A stretch of DNA of 64,000 nt, from contig NZ_DS022294.1 of the NCBI RefSeq assembly GCF_000153765.1, positions 192,704 to 256,703 of the forward strand, given 5' to 3'. The notes under the pieces are model-generated. The model did not search any database, was not told the origin of the DNA, and was given only the letters and a program-made list of their open reading frames with translations. Positions 37,437-46,295 of the stretch are shown in pieces (the stretch's first letter is position 1; each line of letters begins with the position of its first letter). The DNA comes from Mariprofundus ferrooxydans PV-1. Lineage in GTDB: Bacteria; Pseudomonadota; Zetaproteobacteria; Mariprofundales; Mariprofundaceae. The translations under genes were made by a program, and so were the position numbers.

Positions 37437-38914
37437 TGCCGAGACGCGGCATTCCAAAGCAGAGCGCTGACGAGCTGGTAAGACAACTGCTCGAACTGCT
37501 GCCGGATGAAAGCGTGCTGTTCGGCGAAGAAGACCAGCACCCCTACGAATGCGACGGCCTGTCGGCTTACCGGCAAATGCCGCGCGTGACGGTACTGCCG
37601 GAAAACGTTGAACAGGTGCAGGCTGTCATGCGCCTGTGCCACCGCATGCAGGTACCTGTGGTGGCGCGCGGTGCCGGTACAGGGCTCTCCGGCGGTGCTC
37701 TGCCGAATCCGGACGGCGTGCTGCTCAGCCTGGCCAAGCTGCACAACATTCTCGACATCGACCCGATCGGTCGCATCGCCCGCGTGCAACCCGGGGTGCG
37801 CAATCTTGCTATCTCCGAGGCTGCCGTCCCTTTCGGACTGTACTATGCGCCCGACCCGTCGTCACAAATCGCCTGTACTATCGGAGGCAACGTAGCGGAG
37901 AATTCCGGCGGCGTGCACTGCCTGAAATATGGTCTGACTGTGCACAACATTTTGAAGATCAAGCTGGTTACCCCAGAAGGTGAACTACTGTGCGTGGGCA
38001 GTGAGGCGCTGGATAGCGCCGGCTTTGATCTGGCAGCACTGATGACTGGCTCGGAGGGTATGCTCGGGGTGTTCGTCGAGGCCAGCGTGCGCCTGCTGCC
38101 GCGCCCGGAATGCGTCCGCCTGCTACTGGCTGCCTTCGACGATGTGGAAAAGGCCGGTGCGGCGGTGGGCGACATCATCGCCGCCGGTATCATCCCGGGT
38201 GGGCTGGAGATGATGGATCGGATGTCAATTAACGCCGCCGAAGACTTCGTGCATGCAGGCTACCCTCGCGATGCCGCGGCCATCCTGCTCTGCGAGCTGG
38301 ACGGCATGCGCCAGGAAGTGGACGAGCAGGCCGAGCAGGCCGCGGACATCCTGCACCGCGCCGGCGCCACCGAGGTGCGCATAACCCGCGACGAGGCCGA
38401 ACGCACACTGCTGTGGAAGGGGCGCAAATCCGCCTTCCCGGCCGTCGGCCGGCTTGCCCCCGACTACTACTGCATGGACGGCACCATCCCGCGCCGCCAC
38501 CTGCCCAAGGTACTGCGCCGCATCGGCGAGCTCTCGAAGGAGTTCGGCCTGCCGGTGGCCAACGTGTTTCACGCCGGAGATGGCAACCTGCACCCGTTGA
38601 TCCTGTACGATGCAAACATCTCCGACGAACTGGCCCGCGCCGAGACCTTCGGCGGAAAGATTCTCGAGCTATGCGTAGAGGTGGGCGGCAGCATCACCGG
38701 CGAACACGGCGTGGGCATGGAGAAGATCGACCAGATGTGCGTGCAATTCGAAAGCGCCGAACTCAGTCAGTTCCACGCCATCAAGCACGCCTTCGATCCC
38801 GACGCGCTGCTCAACCCGGGCAAGGCGGTGCCGACCCTGCACCGTTGTGCCGAGTTCGGCGCCATGCACGTGCACGCAGGGCAACTCCCATTCCCCGAAC
38901 TGGAGCGCTTCTGA
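37436..38914 (+). CDS. glcD: Glycolate oxidase FAD subunit GlcD
   Basis: A 492-residue FAD-linked oxidase. FAD_binding_4 domain: VVARGAGTGLSGGALP, YYAPDPSSQIACTIGGNVAENSGG, LMTGSEGMLGVF. C-terminal domain: FHAGDGNLHPLILYD and GGSITGEHGVGMEKIDQM, the GlcD signature. In E. coli GlcD, GlcE and GlcF together oxidise glycolate (also D-lactate and other short 2-hydroxy acids) to the 2-oxo acid, passing electrons to the respiratory chain. The ATG shares one base with the kinase stop, and its own stop shares one base with glcE. An N-terminal MPRRGIPKQSADELV replaces the usual longer leader. Confidence 0.94.
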   Translation: MPRRGIPKQSADELVRQLLELLPDESVLFGEEDQHPYECDGLSAYRQMPRVTVLPENVEQVQAVMRLCHRMQVPVVARGAGTGLSGGALPNPDGVLLSLAKLHNILDIDPIGRIARVQPGVRNLAISEAAVPFGLYYAPDPSSQIACTIGGNVAENSGGVHCLKYGLTVHNILKIKLVTPEGELLCVGSEALDSAGFDLAALMTGSEGMLGVFVEASVRLLPRPECVRLLLAAFDDVEKAGAAVGDIIAAGIIPGGLEMMDRMSINAAEDFVHAGYPRDAAAILLCELDGMRQEVDEQAEQAADILHRAGATEVRITRDEAERTLLWKGRKSAFPAVGRLAPDYYCMDGTIPRRHLPKVLRRIGELSKEFGLPVANVFHAGDGNLHPLILYDANISDELARAETFGGKILELCVEVGGSITGEHGVGMEKIDQMCVQFESAELSQFHAIKHAFDPDALLNPGKAVPTLHRCAEFGAMHVHAGQLPFPELERF

Positions 38915-39978
38915 TGCAGGCGGATCGCAGCAACGAACTTCGTGAACATGTGGCCGAGGCTTATGCGAGACAGACCCCGCTGTGCATCACGAGTAGCGGC
39001 AGCAAGGCCGGCCTCGGCCGGCCGGTCAATGCAGCCCAGCTCGAGGTAGCAGCACACCGCGGGGTGACCCACCATGAGCCGACTGAACTGGTGCTGACCG
39101 CACGCGCCGGCACCCCACTGGCCGAGATCGAACAACTGCTGGCCGCACACGACCAGATGCTGCCCTTCGAACCTCCACACCTGGGTGAATCCGCAACACT
39201 GGGTGGCAGCATTGCCTGCAACCTGTCCGGCCCTCGCCGGCCTTACACCGGGGCTGTGCGCGACTTCGTGCTGGGCTGTCGCATCATTAACGGCAAGGGC
39301 GAGGTGCTGCATTTCGGCGGCGAGGTAATGAAGAATGTCGCCGGCTACGATGCCTCGCGCCTGATGGCCGGCGCTCAGGGCACGCTGGGCGTACTGCTCG
39401 ACATCAGCCTGAAGGTGCTTCCCGTACCGGCCTGCGAGATGACCATGGTGTGCTCGTGCAGTGCCGCTGAGGCCTTGCAGCAAATGAACCGGCTGGCCGG
39501 CCAACCACTGCCATTGTCCGCCTCGGCCTGGGTGGAGGGCGTGTTGTACCTGCGCTTTTCCGGCAGCGACAGCGCCATGCTCGCCATCCCCGGGCGCGTA
39601 CCCGGCGAGGTGCTGGGCAACGCGGAGGCACGCAGCTTCTGGCTCGAACTGCGTGAGCGGCAACTGCCCTTCTTCATGGCCAGCGGTGTGTGGCGCATCG
39701 CCCTGCCGCAGGCGGCGGCACAGCCCTCCATCGCCGGGCGCTGGCTGCTCGAATGGGGCGGAGCACAACGCTGGCTACACAGCGATGCCCCGGTGGATAA
39801 GGTCCAGACCGCGGCCGCAGCACTCGGCGGCCATGCCACGCTGCTGCGCCGCGGGGAACATCCCCGCGCCCTGTTGCACCCGCTTGCGCCGGAGCTGATG
39901 CACGTGCACCGGCGGCTGAAACAGGCATTCGACCCGGCCGGCATCCTCAATCCCGGCCGCCTGTACGAGGGGCTGTAA
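38914..39978 (+). CDS. glcE: Glycolate oxidase FAD-binding subunit GlcE
   Basis: A 354-residue FAD_binding_4 protein lacking the large GlcD-type C-terminal domain. Motifs: ITSSGSKAGLGRP, HEPTELVLTARAGTPLAEIE, MLPFEPPHLGESATLGG, NLSGPRRPYTGAVRDFVLG, HFGGEVMKNVAGYDASRL and GAQGTLGVL, all typical of GlcE. The C-terminus ends FDPAGILNPGRLY, shared with GlcD. The ATG at 38914 overlaps the glcD stop (TGATG); a longer frame upstream in this register lies inside glcD and is not coding. Its stop overlaps the glcF start (TAATG). Confidence 0.93.
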   Translation: MQADRSNELREHVAEAYARQTPLCITSSGSKAGLGRPVNAAQLEVAAHRGVTHHEPTELVLTARAGTPLAEIEQLLAAHDQMLPFEPPHLGESATLGGSIACNLSGPRRPYTGAVRDFVLGCRIINGKGEVLHFGGEVMKNVAGYDASRLMAGAQGTLGVLLDISLKVLPVPACEMTMVCSCSAAEALQQMNRLAGQPLPLSASAWVEGVLYLRFSGSDSAMLAIPGRVPGEVLGNAEARSFWLELRERQLPFFMASGVWRIALPQAAAQPSIAGRWLLEWGGAQRWLHSDAPVDKVQTAAAALGGHATLLRRGEHPRALLHPLAPELMHVHRRLKQAFDPAGILNPGRLYEGL

Positions 39979-41186
39979 TGCAGACCCGGATCAGCGATGC
40001 CTTTCGTGACACGCCCGAGGGGCTCGAGGCCGATGCCATCCTGCGCTCCTGCGTGCACTGCGGCTTCTGCACCGCCACCTGTCCGACCTACCAGTTGCTG
40101 GGTGACGAGCTCGACGGGCCGCGTGGCCGCATCTACCTGATCAAGCAGGTGCTGGAGGGCGGACAGGCAAGCGAGAAGACGCAGGCCCACCTGGATCGCT
40201 GCCTGACCTGCCGGGCCTGCGAAACCACATGCCCGTCGGGCGTGCAATACGGCCATCTGGTGGATATCGGGCGCACGCTGGTCGACCGGCAGGTCGGCCG
40301 ACCTATGGGTGAACGCCTGCTGCGTTGGGGATTGCGCAGGCTGGTGGCACACCGGGAACGCTTTGCCGCACTGCTCGCCGCTGGCCGCCTGTTCCGCCCC
40401 TTTCTGCCAGCCAGATGGCGCGCCCACTTGCCGGTACGGCAGGTCGCCGGCTCCTGGCCGGAAATCCGGCATGCACGCCGCATGCTGGTGCTGCAGGGCT
40501 GCGTACAGCCGTCGGCCACCCCGTTGACCAATGCCGCGGCGGCACGTGTACTCGACCGTTTGGGCATCTCGCTGCTCGCCGCCGACGAGGCCGGCTGTTG
40601 CGGTGCAATCAGCCAGCACCTCGGGGCTACTGAGGAGGCGCGTGGCGCAGCACGGCGGAACATCGATGCCTGGTGGCCGCACATCGAGCAGGGCGCGGAG
40701 GCCATCATCTCCACGGCCAGCGGTTGCGGCGTACTGCTCAAGGACTATGACCACCTGCTGCGCGACGATCCGGCGTATGCAGATAAGGCCCGGCATGTGG
40801 CGCAAATGAGCCGCGATCTGATCGAGGTCCTACAGCAGGAGGATATCGACCAACTGCGCGCTGACAGAGCGGATTCCATCGCCGTGCATGCACCGTGCAC
40901 CCTGCAGCACGGCCAGCAGCTACCAGGGGCCGTCGAGGCACTACTGGAAAAGGCCGGCTTCCGGCTGACCGAGGTACCCGATGCACACCTGTGCTGTGGC
41001 TCGGCTGGCACTTACTCCCTGCTGCAGCCGGAGCTTTCAGGCAAACTTCTGGAGCAGAAGCTCGCCGCACTAAACAGCGGTGCACCGGAGTACATCGTCA
41101 CCGCCAACATCGGATGCCAGATGCATCTGGCCAGCCGCTCTGTACGTCCCGTGCTGCACTGGATCGAATTACTGGATCGTGTATGA
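39978..41186 (+). CDS. glcF: Glycolate oxidase iron-sulfur subunit GlcF
   Basis: A 402-residue protein with two N-terminal 4Fe-4S motifs (CVHCGFCTATCP and CLTCRACETTCP) and two CCG domains with cysteine-rich cores (LQGCVQP ... AGCCGAISQHLG; HAPCTLQHGQ ... HLCCGSAGTYSL, ANIGCQMHL). It passes electrons from the GlcD/GlcE flavins toward the membrane quinone pool. Length matches E. coli GlcF (407). It is the last gene of the operon; 64 bp later a decayed tRNA end and a terminator follow, and that terminator probably ends the operon transcript. Confidence 0.95.
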   Translation: MQTRISDAFRDTPEGLEADAILRSCVHCGFCTATCPTYQLLGDELDGPRGRIYLIKQVLEGGQASEKTQAHLDRCLTCRACETTCPSGVQYGHLVDIGRTLVDRQVGRPMGERLLRWGLRRLVAHRERFAALLAAGRLFRPFLPARWRAHLPVRQVAGSWPEIRHARRMLVLQGCVQPSATPLTNAAAARVLDRLGISLLAADEAGCCGAISQHLGATEEARGAARRNIDAWWPHIEQGAEAIISTASGCGVLLKDYDHLLRDDPAYADKARHVAQMSRDLIEVLQQEDIDQLRADRADSIAVHAPCTLQHGQQLPGAVEALLEKAGFRLTEVPDAHLCCGSAGTYSLLQPELSGKLLEQKLAALNSGAPEYIVTANIGCQMHLASRSVRPVLHWIELLDRV

Positions 41187-41227
41187 GGCTTGCAGGCGCA
41201 AGCACGTTCAAGCTGAAGCTTGTCAGA

Positions 41228-41244
41228 CCCGGCCGCCGCAACCA
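41228..41244 (+). pseudogene. Decayed 3' end of a third tRNA-fMet
   Basis: CCCGGCCGCCGCAACCA matches the last 17 nt of the intact copies (TCCGGCCCCCGCAACCA) at 15 positions. The next bases, AAACATAAGGCCC, match those after copy 1 (AAACACAAGGCCC) at 12 of 13. No cloverleaf can be drawn from what precedes it. This is the right edge of the GC-rich block. Confidence 0.7.
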
Positions 41245-41250
41245 AACATA

Positions 41251-41287
41251 AGGCCCTGACGCACTGCGTTCAGGGCCTTTTTTATTG
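41251..41287 (+). terminator. Rho-independent terminator at the right edge of the island
   Basis: AGGCCCTGA (41251-41259) and TCAGGGCCT (41270-41278), with an inner CGC/GCG extension, form a strong stem followed by a T run. It sits where the terminator of a third tRNA-fMet would be and now follows glcF. Confidence 0.9.
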
Positions 41288-41419
41288 TTTAAAATCGTAG
41301 ACAACAACCGACATATCACCCCCGGCAGCACCGATGCGCGGTATTGCGCCAGCACCGGTTTATCATACTGGTTGTATCTGTGGAGAGTGCCTGCTAGAAA
41401 GCGCGCCCCACAGAAAACC

Positions 41420-41494
41420 GGGCGATTAGCTCAGCGGGAGAGCACTGCCTTCACACGGCAGGGGTCGCAGGTTCGAACCCTGCATCGCCCACCA
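41420..41494 (+). tRNA. tRNA-Val (anticodon CAC)
   Basis: A 75-nt cloverleaf: acceptor GGGCGAT/ATCGCCC, D arm TAGCTCAGCGGGAGAGC, anticodon stem CTGCC/GGCAG with loop TTCACAC (anticodon CAC), T arm GCAGGTTCGAACCCTGC, discriminator A and encoded CCA. Confidence 0.96.
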
Positions 41495-41522
41495 TACATA
41501 TTGATAAAGACTAAACGTTAAG

Positions 41523-41550
41523 GCTGCCAATATTGGCAGCTTTTTCTTTT
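41523..41550 (+). terminator. Terminator after tRNA-Val
   Basis: A perfect 18-nt palindrome, GCTGCCAATATTGGCAGC (41523-41540), is followed by TTTTTCTTTTT. Confidence 0.85.
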
Positions 41551-41574
41551 TCCCGGCACTTCCCGACCACCAGG

Positions 41575-42003
41575 TCATGCCTCAGACCTGTTCAGGCAAC
41601 ATTGCAGCCTCTCCGCCAGATTTTGCAACTGCGTCAGAGCCAACTCATACTCACTTTCTAACCGACCATACTCCGTCGCCATCTCTTCGTGCCGGACAGC
41701 AGCCTTATGGTAGATCCGTTCCAACTCTGCGACACGCTCTCCATCACCCCCGGCAGATAGTGATGCAAAGCTGCGGGCAAGCTTCTCAAGCAGCTGTTTA
41801 TGATCCATCACCATGCCATGAAACTGATCCAGCTTGGCACGATGCCCCGGCAAGGCTGCCTCCAGTTCAAAGATAATACCCACGACCTTGTGTTCGCAGG
41901 ATTGCCAATGCTGTAAATCATCCAGCCACGCCTGATGCTCGCTATACCATCGCTCGAAATCTTTCTCGCACGCTGTCAGGTTTATTTCACTTCCATCACT
42001 CAT
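41575..42003 (-). CDS. Small coiled-coil protein of unknown function
   Basis: A 142-residue hydrophilic, helix-forming protein with Trp- and Glu-rich N-terminus (EKDFERWYSEHQAWLDDLQHWQSCEHK) and long heptad-like stretches (ERVAELERIYHKAAVRHEEMATEYGRLESEYELALTQL is one continuous helix). I do not recognise the family. The ATG at 42003 overlaps the ppsA stop by 8 nt and has GGGAG upstream, so it is co-translated with PEP synthase. It may modulate or simply accompany PpsA; nothing in the sequence shows which. No signal peptide or membrane segment. Confidence 0.7.
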   Translation of the reverse strand: MSDGSEINLTACEKDFERWYSEHQAWLDDLQHWQSCEHKVVGIIFELEAALPGHRAKLDQFHGMVMDHKQLLEKLARSFASLSAGGDGERVAELERIYHKAAVRHEEMATEYGRLESEYELALTQLQNLAERLQCCLNRSEA

Positions 42004-44434
42004 TTGTTGCTCCCGGCTTCCTGACCAAAGCCTCTTCCAACGCCAACACATGCCGTATCGATGTCAGGACCGTATCCGGATTCAGGCTGATGGAATCGAT
42101 ACCGATACTCACCAAAAATTCGGCCATCTCCGGATAATCTGACGGTGCCTGGCCGCAGATGCCGGAGTGCCTGCCGTTACGTTTGGCTCCCTCCACGGCC
42201 ATACGGATCATGCTCAGTACACCTGCGTCCCGCTCATCAAAATCAAAAGCAACGATCTCCGAATCGCGATCCACGCCCAGTGTCAGCTGGGTCAGATCAT
42301 TGGAGCCGATGGAGATGCCGTCGAACAGTTCTGTAAAGGCGTCAATCTGAATCACATTGTTGGGGATCTCGCACATCACATAGACCTCCAGCCCGTTCTC
42401 GCCGCGCGTTAAACCGTGCGCCGCCATCGCAGCGAGTACCCGCTCCCCCTCCTCCACCCTGCGGCAGAAGGGAATCATCAGCTTGACGTTGCCAAAGCCC
42501 ATCTCATCACGCACCCGCTTCATCGCGGCACACTCCAGTGCAAAGCCATCGGCATAGGCCGGGTGCACATAGCGGGAGGCTCCACGGAACCCGATCATCG
42601 GGTTATCTTCCTGCGGCTCAAATCCGCTGCCTCCCAGCAGCGTGGCATACTCATTACTCTTGAAGTCGGACATGCGCACGATACAGGGGCTGGGGTAAAC
42701 CGATGCGGCAATCGTTGCCACGCCCTCGGAGAGGGTACGGACAAAGAAGTCCTCTGGAGAGTCAAAAGGTGTACTCATGGCAGCGATCTGCCGGCGCGTG
42801 GCATCATCCAGCTGCTCAGGATGGCAGATCGCCATCGGGTGAGCCTTGATAAACTGGTTGATAATGAACTCAAGACGGGCCAGACCGACCCCGTCCACAG
42901 GCAGCGAAGCAAAGCTGAATGCCCTGTCCGGATCACCCAGATTCATCATGATCTGCGTATGCGGATGACCCAGCCCCCCCAGATCCGTCTGTTCAATGGT
43001 AAAGGGTAACTCGCCTGCATAAACTACACCCGTCTCGCCCTCAGCGCAGCAGATGGTGACATCCTGCCCGTCGGACAGCGACTCTGTCGCATTGCCCACG
43101 CCGACAATAGCCGGCACCCCCAGCTCCCGCGCTACAATCGCCGCATGACAGGTCCTCCCGCCTCTGTTGGTGACAATCGCTGAGGCCCGCTTCATCACCG
43201 GCTCCCAGTCGGGGCTTGTGGTATCGGCTACCAACACTTCACCACTCTGGAATGTCGAGAGCAGGCTGGCATCATCAATCACCCGCACACGCCCGACCCC
43301 GATGCGCTCACCCACGGCTCTCCCCTGAGCCAACACTGTGCCGTGCTGCTGCAGATGATAAATCTCCAGCATATTGGCCTGTCGATGCGATGCGACCGTT
43401 TCCGGTCGTGCCTGCACCATATACAGGTAACCATCGACACCATCTTTCGCCCACTCCATATCCATGGGCCGGGTATGCCCGGCCTGAGCCGAATAGTGCG
43501 CTTCGACCTTGATCGCATAATCGGCCAGCGTCATGATATCCTCATCCGTTATACAGAATCGGGATTGCTCGACAGTGCTCGTATCCACATTACCGATATG
43601 ACCGCCGGCAGAACCGCCGGCAGCATCGATATACACCATCTTTTTCTTTTTACTGCCAAGCTGTCGCTTGAGTACGGTGCGATAGCCCTTGCTGAACGTC
43701 GGCTTATGCACATAAAAACTGTCCGGATCGATCGTACCCTGCACGATATTTTCACCCAGCCCCCAGGCCGCATTGATAAATACCACATCATTGAAACCCG
43801 TTTCGGTATCCAGCGAAAACATCACACCGCTGGTACTGATATCGCTACGCACCATCTTCATCACCACCACGGAGAGATAGACCTTCGACCAGTCAAAATC
43901 GTTGTCATATTTATAGTGGATCGAGCGGTCGGTGAAATTGGATGCCAGACAGCGCTTGTAAGCCTCAATCAAGCCATCTGCCCCGCTGATATTCAGATAG
44001 GATTCATTCTGGCCGGCAAACGAAGCTTCGGGCGAATCTTCCGCCGTTGCCGATGAGCGCACCGCCAGCGACAGATCCTCGCCGTACTCGGCTGTAAGCT
44101 TTGCATAGGCGGCCACAATCTCGGCACGCAGTGTACCCGGCAGCTCGCATGCGTAGACAATCTCCCGGGCCCTGCTGCCACGCAGCTGCAGATCCTCAAC
44201 ATCATCGGGATCCAGTCCGTCGAGCAGATCGTGCAACGCCTGCCAGGCGCCTGCATGCGTCAGCGCATCACGATAGGCCGTCGCCGTAATGGCGAAACCG
44301 TTCGGCACGCGCACACCGGCAGATGAGAGGTGCTGATACATCTCGCCGAGACTGGCATTTTTGCCACCCACCTCCGGCACATCTGTAAGACTGATCTCAT
44401 CAAACCAGCGGATGTAATCCGGCCTGTTGTCCAT
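41996..44434 (-). CDS. ppsA: Phosphoenolpyruvate synthase (pyruvate, water dikinase)
   Basis: An 812-residue enzyme making PEP from pyruvate and ATP, the entry to gluconeogenesis. N-terminal ATP-grasp half: VPEVGGKNASLGEMYQHL, SLAVRSSATAEDSPEASFAGQ. Central swivelling domain with catalytic His: TNRGGRTCHAAIVARELGVPAIVG. C-terminal PEP/pyruvate barrel: FRGASRYVHP, MIPFCRRVEEG, GSNDLTQLTLGVDRDS and GICGQAPSDYP. I chose the ATG at 44434 (MDNRPDYIRWFDE) because AAGGAG lies exactly six bases upstream; the frame extends 37 more codons without homology. Length is close to E. coli PpsA (792). The gene diverges from ade across 190 bp. Confidence 0.95.
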   Translation of the reverse strand: MDNRPDYIRWFDEISLTDVPEVGGKNASLGEMYQHLSSAGVRVPNGFAITATAYRDALTHAGAWQALHDLLDGLDPDDVEDLQLRGSRAREIVYACELPGTLRAEIVAAYAKLTAEYGEDLSLAVRSSATAEDSPEASFAGQNESYLNISGADGLIEAYKRCLASNFTDRSIHYKYDNDFDWSKVYLSVVVMKMVRSDISTSGVMFSLDTETGFNDVVFINAAWGLGENIVQGTIDPDSFYVHKPTFSKGYRTVLKRQLGSKKKKMVYIDAAGGSAGGHIGNVDTSTVEQSRFCITDEDIMTLADYAIKVEAHYSAQAGHTRPMDMEWAKDGVDGYLYMVQARPETVASHRQANMLEIYHLQQHGTVLAQGRAVGERIGVGRVRVIDDASLLSTFQSGEVLVADTTSPDWEPVMKRASAIVTNRGGRTCHAAIVARELGVPAIVGVGNATESLSDGQDVTICCAEGETGVVYAGELPFTIEQTDLGGLGHPHTQIMMNLGDPDRAFSFASLPVDGVGLARLEFIINQFIKAHPMAICHPEQLDDATRRQIAAMSTPFDSPEDFFVRTLSEGVATIAASVYPSPCIVRMSDFKSNEYATLLGGSGFEPQEDNPMIGFRGASRYVHPAYADGFALECAAMKRVRDEMGFGNVKLMIPFCRRVEEGERVLAAMAAHGLTRGENGLEVYVMCEIPNNVIQIDAFTELFDGISIGSNDLTQLTLGVDRDSEIVAFDFDERDAGVLSMIRMAVEGAKRNGRHSGICGQAPSDYPEMAEFLVSIGIDSISLNPDTVLTSIRHVLALEEALVRKPGATNE

Positions 44435-44625
44435 CACCATCTCCTTTTCCAATTCCTCATCCGTTACAGCCATGACCTGCTTCGGCATACCCGGACAGCA
44501 TAGCAGGTTTGACAACATTTTGCTGCGGCCATTCTGCGATGCCAAATTGCGCAGTTTTCACCCATACAGATGGTCGGCACCTGTTTAATATGCTACTATT
44601 AGTTGCACGTGCGGAGGATCCAGAC

Positions 44626-46295
44626 ATGGAGCAGAGCAGCCGAAATCAGCTCATCAGGGGGCAGGTGGTCGACCTGGTTGCAGGCCGGGTATTTCCGGGC
44701 AGCATCGAGGTGGTTGATGGCCGCATCAATGCCGTCAACCACAGCGACAGCGCACCCGATCAATACATCGTACCCGGACTGGTTGATGCCCATATCCATA
44801 TCGAAAGCTCAATGCTGCCACCATCCGAATTTGCCCGTCTGGCCTCACCCCACGGCACAGTAGCCACCGTTTCAGACCCACACGAGATTGCCAACGTGCT
44901 GGGGGTGGAGGGTATACGTTTCATGATCGAAAACGGCGGGAAAGTGCCGTTGAAATTTTATTTCGGCGCCCCTCATGCGTGCCTGCAACAGGATTTGAAA
45001 CTGCCGGTGCATCGCTGCCTGCCGATGCTATTGCCCGGCTGCTGCAACAACCGGAGATCAGTTTTCTCAGTGAGATGATGAATTATCCGGGTGTGATTGC
45101 AGGCGATGATGAGGTCATGAAAAAAATCCGGCTGGCACAGCAGCATCACAAACCGGTCGATGGCCATGCACCGGGACTGCGCGGGGAGGCGGCCGCAGCA
45201 TATGCACAGGCCGGTATTACTACCGACCATGAGTGCATCACCATTGAAGAGGCGCGCGGGAAGATCGCCCTTGGCATGCATATCCTGATTCGGGAAGGCT
45301 CAGCCGCTAAAAACTTCGCGGCTCTGGCTCCGTTGATTACGGAGCATCCTGCCAGCTGCATGTTCTGCAGCGATGATCTACACCCTGATGATCTCGTGCG
45401 CGGTCATATCAACCTGCTGGTCAGCAGAGCCATCAAACTGGGTTATGACCCGGTCGCCGTACTGCGCTGCGCAAGTCTCAATCCCGTGCGCCATTACAAA
45501 CTGGATGTCGGCATGCTGCAGCCGGGTGATGCAGCGGATTTTCTGCTGGTGGATAACCTGCATGACTTTCATATCCACTCCACCTGGATTAACGGCATCA
45601 TGGTTGCCGAGCATGGCCGCAGCCTGATTCCCCGTTGCCACCCGCTGCCGATCAATCGCTTTGGCACCAGCGCAAAATCCCCGACCGATTTCCGCGTGCC
45701 AGCCGCAGGCAGTACCATCCGAGTGATCGAGGCTGCGGAAAACCAGTTGGTGACCGGCAGCGCTATCGCCACAGCGCGTATTGCAGATCATGCAGTAGTC
45801 GCCGATACCGACCGCGACCTGCTTAAAATCGCCGTCGTCAACCGCTATCGCGATGCCACACCGGCCACGGCATTTATCAGAGGTTTCGGACTGCAGCGGG
45901 GCGCCATCGCCTCGAGTGTTGCGCACGATTCACACAATATCATTGCCGTCGGCACAAGCGATGAGCAGATTTGCCGAGCGGTAAACCTGCTCATCGCCGA
46001 GCAGGGCGGCATATCCGCCACATGCGCGGATGAATCCATGCTTGTACCGCTACCCATCGCAGGGTTGATGAGCGATCAGGATGGTTATCAGCTTGCGCAG
46101 CATTATGCCGACATCAACCGCTTTGTCCGTCAGCTCGGCGGCCCGATGCAGGCGCCGTTTATGACCCTCTCCTTCATGGCCCTGCTGGTGATTCCCAGCC
46201 TTAAGCTGAGCGATCAGGGACTGTTTGATGGTGAGACATTTTCTTTCACATCGTTATTCATCGCGGAGGCAGATACGCATGCAGCAGCAACTTGA
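44626..46295 (+). pseudogene. ade: Adenine deaminase with a single-base frameshift
   Basis: Adenine deaminase (adenine to hypoxanthine plus ammonia), amidohydrolase family. The first frame reads MEQSSRNQLIRGQVVDLVAG, PGLVDAHIHIESSML (metal His), VSDPHEIANVLG, and KFYFGAP. It then shifts at a CCCC run (44969-44972), and the expected SCVPATGFETAGA continues in the next frame up to TGA at 46295, with HAPGLRGEAAAAY, SDDLHPDDLV and GFGLQRGAIASSVAHDSHNI. One extra C restores a 556-residue protein of normal family length. Start: GGAGG nine bases upstream. Either a sequencing error, a recent mutation or phase variation. It overlaps hpt, with which it forms a salvage unit. Confidence 0.9.

Larger units (their letters stand above)
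32774..41244 (+). other. Putative GC-rich catabolic island framed by tRNA-fMet 3' ends
   Basis: The block runs from the 3' end of tRNA-fMet copy 2 to a decayed tRNA-fMet 3' end at 41228-41244. CCGCAACCAAACA (13 nt) is repeated at both edges. Sampled lines inside have 68% (34381-34440) and 72% (38401-38460) GC, against 58% (47041-47100) and 50% (7921-7980) outside. It holds only iclR and the five-gene operon. No integrase, transposase or mobility gene is visible, so any mobile origin is inferred from composition and the tRNA edges. The stretch 32823-33020 between terminator and iclR shows no gene. Confidence 0.55.

Noticed and set aside
38767-39768. 333-codon minus-strand frame opposite glcD/glcE
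   Set aside because: Antisense shadow; no recognisable domain.
38413-39978. 521-codon version of GlcE
   Set aside because: The first 167 codons lie out of frame inside glcD and are Arg/Pro-rich; GlcE starts at 38914.
39375-40805. Long minus-strand frame (476 codons) opposite glcE/glcF
   Set aside because: Antisense shadow of high-GC coding DNA; the plus strand holds glcE and glcF with complete motifs.
32774-41244. Integrative element with its own integrase
   Set aside because: Both edges and the spacers were read; no integrase, excisionase or transposase fragment was found, so only an island of unknown mobility is claimed.
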